From contig CP065590.1 of assembly GCA_016025055.1 (NCBI GenBank), positions 1,736,001 to 1,800,000 on the forward strand: a stretch of DNA of 64,000 bases, read 5' to 3'. Below are positions 42,575 to 51,338 of the stretch, piece by piece (the first letter of the stretch is position 1; the number at the start of each line of letters is the position of its first letter). Source of the DNA: Chryseobacterium indologenes (GTDB lineage: Bacteria > Bacteroidota > Bacteroidia > Flavobacteriales > Weeksellaceae). The position numbers and the translations under genes are program-made. The notes beneath the pieces are model-generated. The model did no database searches, had not been told where the DNA came from, and was given only the letters and a program-made list of their open reading frames with translations.

Positions 42575-45124
42575 TTATTTTATATTGACTAATACCTGAA
42601 TTTTTCCAATTTGATCCTGATCATAATCCTGAAGTGCTTTTCCGATGACCTGTCCTATTTTTACTTTTTTAAGATTAGCTTTCATGGCAACCCCTTCTTT
42701 TGATGAAGTCACTAAAAGATCTCCTCTTTTAATTTTTCCATTTTCAAGACAGACTTTGGTCGGAATAACGCCAATCACTCCCATAGGAATTTTATCAGAA
42801 AGATCAGCATCAATATGCTCTTCAGTAAGGAGTACTCCCGGTTTGGTCGCATATACACCCGCTACAAGAGGAGAATAGGGTTTTGACGACCTTTCCACCG
42901 TCCTGTCCGAACGGGTTGAAATCACCAGGATGTCGCCGGTTTCATATTCTGAAATATTTCCTTCTGCACTGAATGCTTCCGCCACGTCAGCACCACTGTT
43001 CTGGGTGCCTCCGTTAAAGAAACCTCTGCCGGCTTTGTTAATTCTGGCTACATCTACTGACGCACTCTGGAATATGGCAAGGTCACCTGACGCTCCCTGA
43101 TGGTTGGCAAGCAGAGTAGTACCTGTACCGGTAGTGGTAACATGTACGACGGGTTGGGCATTGGCATTGTTGAAATTAGCAAATCTACCGGCTTTACCGG
43201 TACCAAAATTGGGTATAAATCCTGAAATGGCACTTCCACTTCCGTCGCATGATGCTTCAATACCATCACCATTTCCTCCGGCATTGGCTGTAATTCCGTT
43301 TCCGGATCCTTCTGATAAAGCGAGCAGTGCCGGTCCGTTTCCGGAAGGATTGGAAGCATAAAATAATCCTGCGTATCCGCCCGTTCCTGATGATAAGCCA
43401 TAAATACCTGCCGTTCCGAAGTTGGCAAAGATTGAGTTTACTTCACCTTTTACTGCGGGAGAAGTTCCCTGAGTTTTATCTACTTTAAAATTTCCTGCAA
43501 TTCCGTTTCCGATGGTGGTTGCGGTGATCACATCGCTTATGTTGGATTCATTAAAATTATTAAACCGTCCTGCTCGTCCTGTAGCAAAACTGGGAACCCA
43601 GGCATAAAGAGCATTTCCTGCACCGTCAATATTGGCTTCTACAGCATTACCGTCTTTACTGGCATTAGCAGTAATGGCATTGCCGTTTCCATCAGTGATC
43701 GCTACCAGTGCCGGTCCGTTTCCTGAGGTATTGGAAGCATGAAATAACCCTGCAAAACCACCTGTTCCTGAAGAAATACCAAAAATACCTGCAGCTCCGA
43801 AATTTCCGAATATTGTTTTTACTTCACCCCGTACAGCGGCTCCCACACTATTGTTATTATTAACTAAAAAAGAAGAAGCATTTCCCTGGGTATTGTCCGG
43901 AATGTTTCCATTGCCATTAGTTTCTACCTCTAATGTATTGGTAACGGTGTTGGTCTGATTAAAATTTTCAAATCTTCCTGCACGGCCTGTACTGTTGTTG
44001 AGCCCCACCTGTCCGTATACTCCGATACCGGTTCCGGCTGTGCTTGTCGCGACGAAGCCTCTTACGCCATATCCGCCTCCGTCATTCCTACCTACTACGG
44101 CTCCTGCAATGTCACTTGTTGTTCTTCCCACTATAGCTTCACCTGCGCCATTGTTATCGCCCACGATACCGGCGGAACTTTGTGCGCTTGTTATTCCGTG
44201 AAGAGCAAATCCAGCTCCCGAAGAGCTTCTGACACCAGCCCCGTTTCCGGTTGTGCTTACATTTACAACCGTTCCGTTTCCTACACTGGAAGCACTCAGA
44301 GCAACATTGTTATTGGCATTGTTGTAAATTGAAATAGAGGCAGGAATTCCATTATTGCTGGTGGCAGTAAGACCTGTTCCAGTATTGCTGTTTGCATAGA
44401 CACCTGTCCCGTTTGCACTAGCGTTTCCGTATACCCCTAATCCATTGGGAGTTACCCCATATACACCCCAGCCACTTCCGTTTTGGCTTCCGTATACTCC
44501 TACACCCAATCCTCCGGTTCCGTTGTTGATACCACGTACCCCTGATGAAAAACCACCCGGCGAAGCATTGCTGACAATCCCCCTCATAGCGGCAATATTG
44601 GATGTAGTGCCCGTATTATTGCCCTCCAGGGAGGTTCCGTCTCCGTCATTTGTTAAAGAAAATAGAGTAGAAGCGTTGTTTACGGCATTGGTATAAGGAA
44701 TCGTAAAGGTTGCCCCGTTGTTTCCCGCTGACTTGGCATACATAGCAAACGGAACACTTAGCAGTTGACTGGTCCCGACTATTGTATAATTATTTCCTCC
44801 CGCAGGGTCTGTTTCTGTTTTTAAATAATAGTTTCCTGAAGGCCAGTTAATGGTATTGAACGTACCTGAAAGAACAGTCCCTGTTCCTATTTCCATACTG
44901 ATCAGCCCGTTGGCATTGGTATTTCCGGTGAGTCTTTCAGAATATACTTCTGCACCCGCAGGAGAGCCTTGTAATATACTGGCTTTTATTGCAATTCCCT
45001 GATTGGGCAGCAGTTGCCCGGATCCGTTTCTGATGATAGCCTGATAGCTCATTTTTTCCGGAACCTGAGCCCATCCCATTATGAGCCCGGAAAGGATCCA
45101 GAACAATAATAATATTTTTTTCAT
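42575..45124 (-). CDS. Large secreted fibre-like repetitive protein
   Basis: An 849-residue protein with signal peptide MKKILLLFWILSGLIMGWAQ. Residues 20-135 (SYQAIIRNGSGQLLPNQGIA, GNYYLKTETDPAGGNNYTIV) form an N-terminal domain seen in many flavobacterial proteins of this kind. About 135-720 is low-complexity, rich in Gly, Asn, Thr and Ala, with many degenerate G-x-G-V-Y-G and A-G-x-F repeats, including two 127-residue blocks. The C-terminal 120 residues form a conserved module (GADVAEAFSAEGNISEYETG, GDLLVTSSKEGVAMKANLKK) resembling phage tail-fibre and chaperone-like tips. No T9SS signal is visible on this protein; the T9SS-tagged neighbour is six bases upstream. A surface fibre is the most likely role. 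Confidence 0.6.
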   Translation of the reverse strand: MKKILLLFWILSGLIMGWAQVPEKMSYQAIIRNGSGQLLPNQGIAIKASILQGSPAGAEVYSERLTGNTNANGLISMEIGTGTVLSGTFNTINWPSGNYYLKTETDPAGGNNYTIVGTSQLLSVPFAMYAKSAGNNGATFTIPYTNAVNNASTLFSLTNDGDGTSLEGNNTGTTSNIAAMRGIVSNASPGGFSSGVRGINNGTGGLGVGVYGSQNGSGWGVYGVTPNGLGVYGNASANGTGVYANSNTGTGLTATSNNGIPASISIYNNANNNVALSASSVGNGTVVNVSTTGNGAGVRSSSGAGFALHGITSAQSSAGIVGDNNGAGEAIVGRTTSDIAGAVVGRNDGGGYGVRGFVATSTAGTGIGVYGQVGLNNSTGRAGRFENFNQTNTVTNTLEVETNGNGNIPDNTQGNASSFLVNNNNSVGAAVRGEVKTIFGNFGAAGIFGISSGTGGFAGLFHASNTSGNGPALVAITDGNGNAITANASKDGNAVEANIDGAGNALYAWVPSFATGRAGRFNNFNESNISDVITATTIGNGIAGNFKVDKTQGTSPAVKGEVNSIFANFGTAGIYGLSSGTGGYAGLFYASNPSGNGPALLALSEGSGNGITANAGGNGDGIEASCDGSGSAISGFIPNFGTGKAGRFANFNNANAQPVVHVTTTGTGTTLLANHQGASGDLAIFQSASVDVARINKAGRGFFNGGTQNSGADVAEAFSAEGNISEYETGDILVISTRSDRTVERSSKPYSPLVAGVYATKPGVLLTEEHIDADLSDKIPMGVIGVIPTKVCLENGKIKRGDLLVTSSKEGVAMKANLKKVKIGQVIGKALQDYDQDQIGKIQVLVNIK
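43180..43860 (-). repeat. Two tandem 127-residue coding repeats
   Basis: Inside the large repetitive gene, blocks at about 43560-43860 and 43180-43480 encode closely similar sequences, offset by about 381 bases (GISSGTGGFAGLFHASN against GLSSGTGGYAGLFYASN; SFATGRAGRFNNFN against NFGTGKAGRFANFN). This points to an in-frame duplication. Confidence 0.7.
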
Positions 45125-45129
45125 GGTTT

Positions 45130-45606
45130 TTAGTTTTTAATGATTTTAAATGTTTTGATGTTCTCTCCATTTTGATTAATTCTGATAATGTACATTGCAG
45201 AAGGAAGGGAAGAGAAATTAAGCTCGGATTTAGATTGTGTAACCACATCTTTTCTGATCAGTTTGCCTTGTGCATCAAATAATTGATATTCTGAACCTTT
45301 ATAATTATTCGTAGTGAAATCCAAATACAAATAATCTTTAAAAGGATTAGGGTAAAGCAGCAGACCTTCCTTGTCTGAAGAGTTTTCATGGGTGGAAAGA
45401 GCTGTAATTTCGTAAGGCTGTTGCACTCCTTCAACCACTTGAGAACCTGATCCTTTGGACAAATAAGCGGTCTGACCTATACTATAAGAAACCGATCCAT
45501 TGGGACCAGAGACATCGGTTCCTGCAGCAAGAACTGCTGACTGAGCCTGGAATATCGTACAAGAAAAGATAAACCAGGGCAGATAATACATAAATTTTTT
45601 TTCCAT
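45130..45606 (-). CDS. Short T9SS type A sorting-domain protein
   Basis: A 158-residue protein with signal peptide (MEKKFMYYLPWFIFSCTIFQ). The N-terminal half reads AGTDVSGPNGSVSYSIGQTA and VEGVQQPYEIT, typical of the short region that precedes sorting domains in Flavobacteriaceae. The C-terminal 75 residues form the type A sorting domain: LLLYPNPFKDYLYLDF, YQLFDAQGKLIRKD and the ending NGENIKTFKIIKN. It heads the operon with the large fibre-like protein. It is exported by the T9SS and may be the surface anchor for its partner. Confidence 0.8.
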   Translation of the reverse strand: MEKKFMYYLPWFIFSCTIFQAQSAVLAAGTDVSGPNGSVSYSIGQTAYLSKGSGSQVVEGVQQPYEITALSTHENSSDKEGLLLYPNPFKDYLYLDFTTNNYKGSEYQLFDAQGKLIRKDVVTQSKSELNFSSLPSAMYIIRINQNGENIKTFKIIKN

Positions 45607-45744
45607 TGGTAACAGTTTTTAATTAGAGGGAAATTTGGGAAGACTAAATTACCACCTATCGGAATCTGATGTTGGAAAAATAGATGAACGACAGAAATAA
45701 TCGACCAATGTCAATTTGTGAATTATTGTTGAAATTCTGATTCT

Positions 45745-46452
45745 TTAGGGTTCAAAGAAGGAGAGGTTATTCTTGTAAGTTCGGCCTATCGGAAGCCTGA
45801 TATGATGAGTGAGTTCTATCTCATGACAATTTTTGGCACGAATGAGATGTCTTGGTACTGCGTAGCTCCGATGTATCCTGATAAAGGAATCAAAAAAGTT
45901 TTTCTGCAGAAGGTTTCCCAGTGAGTCGAGAATACAATGATTCTTTTCAAGAGTGATAATCCGGGTATAGTCTTTTAATGCTTCAAGATAAAGGATATCC
46001 TTCATTCTGATCTGGGAAACATTTCCTCCTTCTTTGATGGTAAGAGAGTTTTCTCCCAGTATAGCATCATAACAGTCGCATTTTTCTTTCATTTCAAAAA
46101 AGTCGAAAAGTCTTTGCATTGAATAATGAAAACGTGGTGCCGTCAAGGGTTTTGTCATGAAATCAAGGGTATTGATTTCAAAGACTGAGGCCGCTAATTC
46201 CGGATATGAGCTTACAAAGATGCAGGCGGGGATTTTATGGGCCAGCTTTCGGAACTCCAAACCACTCATCCCTTTTAAATTTGTTTCTGTGATTAAAAGA
46301 TCTACAGGAAGGTCAAGATAAGGAATTGCTTTTTCAGCCGAATCAAAACAAGCGACAATTTCGATGTTTTTGTACGGCCTGATATAATGCTGAAGAACCA
46401 GCCTGTCCAGTTCATCATCATCAATAATCATACATCTAAGATGGGTAATCAT
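45745..46452 (-). CDS. LytTR response regulator with Glu at the phospho-acceptor site
   Basis: A 235-residue transcription factor. The N-terminal receiver domain has the acidic pair in MIIDDDELDR (Asp11-13) and the conserved Lys in DFMTKPL (Lys101), but the strand that should carry the phospho-accepting Asp reads LLITETNLKGMSGLEF, placing Glu56 where Asp is expected. The C-terminal LytTR DNA-binding domain shows SQIRMKDILYLEALKDYTRI, FFDSFIRIHRSYAV and LPIGRTYKNNL. Glu at that site often mimics phosphorylation, so it may be constitutively active. No histidine kinase is adjacent. It is divergent from hflX. Confidence 0.85.
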   Translation of the reverse strand: MITHLRCMIIDDDELDRLVLQHYIRPYKNIEIVACFDSAEKAIPYLDLPVDLLITETNLKGMSGLEFRKLAHKIPACIFVSSYPELAASVFEINTLDFMTKPLTAPRFHYSMQRLFDFFEMKEKCDCYDAILGENSLTIKEGGNVSQIRMKDILYLEALKDYTRIITLEKNHCILDSLGNLLQKNFFDSFIRIHRSYAVPRHLIRAKNCHEIELTHHIRLPIGRTYKNNLSFFEP

Positions 46453-46643
46453 GATTTTCTGGATGTTTTTAAATTTAATTGCTTAAAAGACAGAAAATTA
46501 TTACATAAAGTTATTGTTTTTTTATAAGATATACTCAGGCGAACTTAAAATTATCTTAAAAAATGTTATTAAATAAAAATTGATTTTGTTTTTTTTTCTG
46601 AAAAATATTAACTTGTAAAAATCATAAACATAGACAGAACTTA

Positions 46644-47867
46644 ATGTTAGAAAAGAAAGAACATAACTATGAGAAAGCGGTCCTGGTGGGAGTAATTACT
46701 CAAAATCAGGATGAAGAAAAACTGACGGAGTATTTAGATGAACTGGAGTTTTTAGCTTTCACAGCCGGAGCAACCGTGCAAAAACGTTTCACCCAAAAAC
46801 TAACTCAGCCGGATTCCAAGACCTTTATAGGAAGTGGTAAGGCTATCGAGATAAAAGAATATGTAAAAGAAAATGAGATCGGAACCGTAATTTTCGATGA
46901 TGAACTCTCTCCTTCACAGCTTAAAAACCTGGAAAGAGAAATGGAAGTTAAAATTTTGGACCGTACCAATCTTATTCTCGATATTTTTGCCCAAAGAGCT
47001 CAGACATCTTATGCAAGAACACAGGTAGAGCTCGCCCAATATCAATACCTTTTACCTCGACTGACCAGAATGTGGACTCACCTTGAGCGTCAGAAAGGGG
47101 GGATCGGGATGAGAGGTCCGGGGGAAACGGAAATTGAGACCGACCGTCGTATCATCCGTGACAGGATCACGTTGCTGAAAGAAAAGCTGAAGACTATTGA
47201 CAAACAAATGGCAACTCAGCGTAATAACAGGGGGAAAGTCGTTCGTGCTGCCCTGGTAGGATATACCAACGTCGGGAAATCTACCCTTATGAATTCCATC
47301 TCGAAGTCTGAAGTTTTTGCAGAGAGTAAATTGTTTGCAACGCTTGATACTACGGTAAGAAAGGTGGTTATCGGAAATTTACCATTTTTGCTTACGGATA
47401 CAGTAGGATTTATCAGAAAACTTCCGACACAGCTTGTAGAATCCTTTAAATCAACCCTTGACGAAGTGAGGGAAGCGGATTTGTTGATCCACGTGGTGGA
47501 TATTTCTCACGAAAGTTTTGAAGATCATATAGAATCGGTGAATCATATTCTGATGGAAATCGATGCTCATCAAAAGCCAATGATTATGGTTTTTAATAAG
47601 ATTGATGATTTTAGCTATGAGAAAAAAGACGAAGACGATCTTACGCCGACAACCCGTAAAAATGTTTCCCTTGAAGAATGGAAAAAGACCTGGATGGCAA
47701 AGTCCAAATATCCTACGGTATTTATTTCTGCTTTAACAAAGGAAAACTTCCCGGAAATGAAAAAGATGATTTACGACGAAGTTATGAAAATTCATATTTC
47801 AAGATTTCCTTATAATGATTTCCTTTTCGAATATTTCGACAACGACGAAGAAGAAAGCAACAATTAA
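46644..47867 (+). CDS. hflX: Ribosome-associated GTPase HflX
   Basis: A 407-residue GTPase. The N-terminal HflX domain has FLAFTAGATVQKRFTQK and FIGSGKAIEIKEYVKEN, then LTRMWTHLERQKGGIGMRGP with the GPGETEIE linker. The G domain has G1 LVGYTNVGKSTLMNS (near residue 205), G2 and G3 TDTVGFIRKLP and G4 NKIDDF. HflX splits stalled 70S ribosomes and can act as an RNA helicase under heat stress. It is followed by an overlapping TAATG start, so it heads a small operon. Confidence 0.96.
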   Translation: MLEKKEHNYEKAVLVGVITQNQDEEKLTEYLDELEFLAFTAGATVQKRFTQKLTQPDSKTFIGSGKAIEIKEYVKENEIGTVIFDDELSPSQLKNLEREMEVKILDRTNLILDIFAQRAQTSYARTQVELAQYQYLLPRLTRMWTHLERQKGGIGMRGPGETEIETDRRIIRDRITLLKEKLKTIDKQMATQRNNRGKVVRAALVGYTNVGKSTLMNSISKSEVFAESKLFATLDTTVRKVVIGNLPFLLTDTVGFIRKLPTQLVESFKSTLDEVREADLLIHVVDISHESFEDHIESVNHILMEIDAHQKPMIMVFNKIDDFSYEKKDEDDLTPTTRKNVSLEEWKKTWMAKSKYPTVFISALTKENFPEMKKMIYDEVMKIHISRFPYNDFLFEYFDNDEEESNN

Positions 47868-48502
47868 TGAAATATTACTTTTTCCTTCTTTTCACTCTGT
47901 TTTCGGTTTTTGGTTTCAGCCAGAAATCGAAAATTGATCTGAAAGCTATTGAAAAAAGCCTTAAAAATCCGGATTCACCCTACAATTATGATAAACTTAT
48001 CTTCAAATATAAAGGGTATCCCAAATCTTTAGACAGTACAGAATCACAGTACCTCTATTACGGAAGAAATTTTAGAAATGATAAAATCACCGTTTCAGAA
48101 GACCGTTTTAAAGATCTTACTGATGCCTTTAAAGAAAATAATTTTACAGAGTGTGTCAAACTCGGGAAGGCATTGTATGATAAGGACCCTACCAATCTGG
48201 ATGTTCTTCTGATCCTTTTGAGAGCGTATGATTCTTTAAAAGACGGTAATAATTTTATACATCATCTGAACCAGTTTCGTGCGCTTGCAGACGGAATAAA
48301 AGGTTCCGGGGATGGAAAATCTGAAAAAACGGCTTATCTGGTCAACTCGGTAGGAGACGAATATATTCTGCTGAATATGTTGAATATAGGAAAAGATTAT
48401 GCACGAGGCTCAAAATCTTCCAAAGATGGAATGTTTGATATATGGGAAAAAGACGGTCGGCAGATCTATATCAAAATACTTTATTTAGAACTAACCAATT
48501 AA
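47867..48502 (+). CDS. DUF4919 secreted protein
   Basis: A 211-residue protein with signal peptide (MKYYFFLLFTLFSVFGFSQ). The mature part is helical with a tetratricopeptide-like segment (FTECVKLGKALYDKDPTNLD, VLLILLRAYDSLKDG) and ends FDIWEKDGRQIYIKILYLE. It matches the DUF4919 family of Bacteroidota periplasmic proteins. Its ATG overlaps the hflX stop codon (TAATG), so it is translationally coupled. Function unknown. Confidence 0.8.
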   Translation: MKYYFFLLFTLFSVFGFSQKSKIDLKAIEKSLKNPDSPYNYDKLIFKYKGYPKSLDSTESQYLYYGRNFRNDKITVSEDRFKDLTDAFKENNFTECVKLGKALYDKDPTNLDVLLILLRAYDSLKDGNNFIHHLNQFRALADGIKGSGDGKSEKTAYLVNSVGDEYILLNMLNIGKDYARGSKSSKDGMFDIWEKDGRQIYIKILYLELTN

Positions 48503-48518
48503 CTATAACAAACACTTA

Positions 48519-49805
48519 GTGGAATTATATTATTCATTTTCAGCATTAATCGTATTAGCATCAATATTTGCCTATCTTAATTACAGGTTTTTAAAACTTC
48601 CCAGCACCATCGGAATTATGGTTATTGCCATTGTGGTATCTATTTTTCTGGTATTTTTTGGAGAAACAATACTTCCCAGAACATTCGGGCATCTGCATAA
48701 TTTAATGAGCAGTATCGACTTTACGGAGGTTTTGATGGGGGCAATGCTTAATTTTCTTCTCTTTGCGGGAGGAATTCATATCAACATTAATGACTTAAAG
48801 GAACAGCTAAGACCCGTTGTGATTTTTTCCACGGCAGGAGTCGTTATTTCCACTTTTGTTGTAGGGTTTGGAATGTTCTATCTCTTACCTTATGTGGGTG
48901 TCAATCTTCCGTTTATGTATTGTCTTGTTTTCGGAGCTTTGATTTCACCTACAGATCCGGTAGCCGTACTCAGCGTCCTGAAACAGGCAAAAGTTTCAAA
49001 ATCTCTGGAAACAAAGGTGGCAGGAGAATCCCTCTTTAATGATGGTATGGCAGTGGTTGTTTTTACGGTTATTCTACAGCTTGCAGTAGGAAAAGAAGTA
49101 GATCTGAGTGTTGAAAATATTGGATTGCTACTGCTTCATGAAGCAGGTGGAGGTCTTCTGTTAGGAGTTTTGCTTGGTTGGGTCACTTCAAGATTAATGC
49201 GTGAAGTAGATGATTATATTATTTCCGTATTGGTGACACTTTCTGTAGTAATGGGAGGATATCTTATTGCAAGACAAATGCATATTTCCGGCCCACTGAC
49301 GATGGTAGCAGCAGGTCTGTTTATGGGTAATTTCAACAGAAACTTCAAGATGAAATCCGTTACTCAGGATTATCTGATCAAATTCTGGGAACTTATCGAC
49401 GAAATATTAAATGCTGTATTATTCCTGTTTATCGGCTTTGAGCTTTTAATGATCAAAGACCTCAAACATTTTATGATCCCTGGTCTACTAGCCATTTTTG
49501 TAGTGCTTTTTGCCCGGTTTATATCGATATGGGGACCAACTAAATTTACCTCTCTGAGAAGAAGTTTTAGCCCGCAAACAGTAAAAGTACTTGTTTGGGG
49601 AGGAATTCGTGGTGGTGTTTCTATTGCATTGGCCATGTCTATTCCTAAAAGCGAATACAGCGAGATTATTTTGAGTATTACCTACTGTGTAGTCGTATTC
49701 TCGATTATTGTTCAGGGACTTACAATTGCCAAAGTGGCTAATCCTAAACAGATTGTGAAGGAAGATGAAGAGCAGGAAACTGTTGTTTCAGAAGAAAATA
49801 TCTGA
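48519..49805 (+). CDS. CPA1 Na+/H+ antiporter (NhaP-like)
   Basis: A 428-residue antiporter starting at a GTG (48519), 16 bases after DUF4919. Twelve or so hydrophobic helices are visible; the ion-binding core is ALISPTDPVAVLSVLKQA followed by AGESLFNDGMAVVVF, and the C-terminal core RGGVSIALAMSIPKSEYSE. The C-tail is short and acidic. It expels Na+ or K+ in exchange for protons. It belongs to the hflX operon and overlaps the AlkD-like gene (TGATG). Distinct from the frameshifted paralogue at 12042-13630. Confidence 0.93.
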   Translation: MELYYSFSALIVLASIFAYLNYRFLKLPSTIGIMVIAIVVSIFLVFFGETILPRTFGHLHNLMSSIDFTEVLMGAMLNFLLFAGGIHININDLKEQLRPVVIFSTAGVVISTFVVGFGMFYLLPYVGVNLPFMYCLVFGALISPTDPVAVLSVLKQAKVSKSLETKVAGESLFNDGMAVVVFTVILQLAVGKEVDLSVENIGLLLLHEAGGGLLLGVLLGWVTSRLMREVDDYIISVLVTLSVVMGGYLIARQMHISGPLTMVAAGLFMGNFNRNFKMKSVTQDYLIKFWELIDEILNAVLFLFIGFELLMIKDLKHFMIPGLLAIFVVLFARFISIWGPTKFTSLRRSFSPQTVKVLVWGGIRGGVSIALAMSIPKSEYSEIILSITYCVVVFSIIVQGLTIAKVANPKQIVKEDEEQETVVSEENI

Positions 49806-50524
49806 TGAATAATATTGTTAAAGAAATAAAAGAAGCGCTGGCTGTATTATCTATCCCTGAAAAAGCTGAATTTTTTCCAAGGTTTTTTAAGACGGGTAAG
49901 GGAGAGTATGGCGAGGGAGATGTGTTTCTGGGGGTTACCGTACCGGATCAGAGATCTGTGGCTAAAGAATATTATAAGAAAGTAGAGCTCAATGATCTTG
50001 GTGTACTTCTTTCTTCACAATATCATGAATATCGGTTAACAGCCCTTTTTATGCTGATCTCAAAATTTGAAAAAACAAAAGATCTGCAGACGAAAGAGAA
50101 AATTGTGACTTTTTATCTCAATCATTTACCCCACATAAATAATTGGGACCTTGTAGATTCCAGTTGCTATAAGATTCTGGGAAGATATGCTTTTGAAAAC
50201 GATAAAGAATACCTTTTAAGAGAGCTTTCGGAATCTGAAGAGATGTGGCATAAAAGAATTGCCGTAGTTGGAACAATGCATTATGTGAAAAAGGGGTCAT
50301 TTGATCTTACAAAAGAATTTGTTGCCAGAAATCTGAAACATCCGCACGACCTGATGCATAAGGCAAATGGATGGTTGTTGCGGGAAATGGGGAATAAGAG
50401 TGAAACAGAACTCATTGCTTATCTGAATCAGTATTACAAAGAAATGCCCAGAACATGCCTTCGATATGCAATTGAAAAACTGGATGAAGACCTTCGCCAG
50501 AATTATCTGAAAGGACGCGTTTAA
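49805..50524 (+). CDS. DNA alkylation repair protein (AlkD-like)
   Basis: A 239-residue all-alpha HEAT-repeat DNA glycosylase. The family motifs are FFKTGKGEYGEGDVFLGVTV, VPDQRSVAKEYYK, HINNWDLVDSSCYKILGRYA and the C-terminal KANGWLLREMGNK with MPRTCLRYAIEKLDED. AlkD excises N3- and N7-alkylpurines without base flipping, using the Asp in the WDLVD segment. The start overlaps the antiporter stop (TGATG). Confidence 0.93.
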   Translation: MNNIVKEIKEALAVLSIPEKAEFFPRFFKTGKGEYGEGDVFLGVTVPDQRSVAKEYYKKVELNDLGVLLSSQYHEYRLTALFMLISKFEKTKDLQTKEKIVTFYLNHLPHINNWDLVDSSCYKILGRYAFENDKEYLLRELSESEEMWHKRIAVVGTMHYVKKGSFDLTKEFVARNLKHPHDLMHKANGWLLREMGNKSETELIAYLNQYYKEMPRTCLRYAIEKLDEDLRQNYLKGRV

Positions 50525-50652
50525 AAATAAAGAGTAATGATGTCAGTTTTGAGTTCTCAAAACTACCTGAAAACAGCTATTTCTACCCAAAAACTAAAGA
50601 TTTCAAGGATATAAGGCCGGAATTGAGTAATTTTACTGTTTTACATCCAATC

Positions 50653-51321
50653 ATGAAAAAAATAGTAAAATTATTTCTTTTTCTTCTCCCCTTATTATTC
50701 CTGACGAGCTGTTTCGACATTCTTGATAAAGTAAATGTAAAAGCAGACGGCACCGGAGAATATACCATCATACTGAATGCAAGTAAGAGTAAAACAAGAC
50801 TGGCATCAATCTCTAAGATGGAAACCATCAACGGAAAGAAAGTTCCCAAGAAATCTGAGATTGAAAACAAAATCAATACAGCTGCAAAAATTTTTAAAGA
50901 AACTCCCGGAATCACCAATGTAAAAACGGCCATGGATTTTGATAATTATATCATCAGACTGAGCTGTAATTTCAAAAAAATTGAAAACATCAATGCCGGT
51001 CTGGAAAAATTAAAAGATCAGAAAATATTGGGCAAAATGGTTCCCACAAAGGTCTACAGCCAGAATCTTCAGAAAAAGACATTAACAAGGAATAAAGTCA
51101 ACACTTTCAAAGAAGATTATGAGAAGATGAGTAAGGCTGATAAAGAGGTTTTTAACGATGCAAGATACACTTCCGTCATGCAATTTGAGAATACCGTGAA
51201 GTCACAAACGAATAATGCTTACGTGCTTTCTCCTAATAAAAAAGCACTCAAGCTGGAGGCGGATATCCTGGATCTGATCCTGCACAAAAAACAAATACAA
51301 AACACCATTCTTTTCCAATAA
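50653..51321 (+). CDS. Lipoprotein of unknown function
   Basis: About 222 residues from ATG 50653 (MKKIVKLFLFLLPLLFLTSC), a clear lipoprotein signal. The mature part has KVNVKADGTGEYTIILNASK, suggesting a beta domain, with a Lys-rich helical remainder. The segment FDILDKVNVKADGTGEYT also occurs in other Bacteroidota envelope lipoproteins. First gene of a three-gene set with two larger exported proteins. No known domain can be named. Confidence 0.65.
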   Translation: MKKIVKLFLFLLPLLFLTSCFDILDKVNVKADGTGEYTIILNASKSKTRLASISKMETINGKKVPKKSEIENKINTAAKIFKETPGITNVKTAMDFDNYIIRLSCNFKKIENINAGLEKLKDQKILGKMVPTKVYSQNLQKKTLTRNKVNTFKEDYEKMSKADKEVFNDARYTSVMQFENTVKSQTNNAYVLSPNKKALKLEADILDLILHKKQIQNTILFQ

Positions 51322-51338
51322 ATTTCTAAACTATAGTC

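Noticed and set aside
43995..44696. Plus-strand reading frames rich in Pro in the fibre-like gene
   Set aside because: They are antisense shadows of Gly-rich repeats; the minus-strand frame has a signal peptide and a conserved end.
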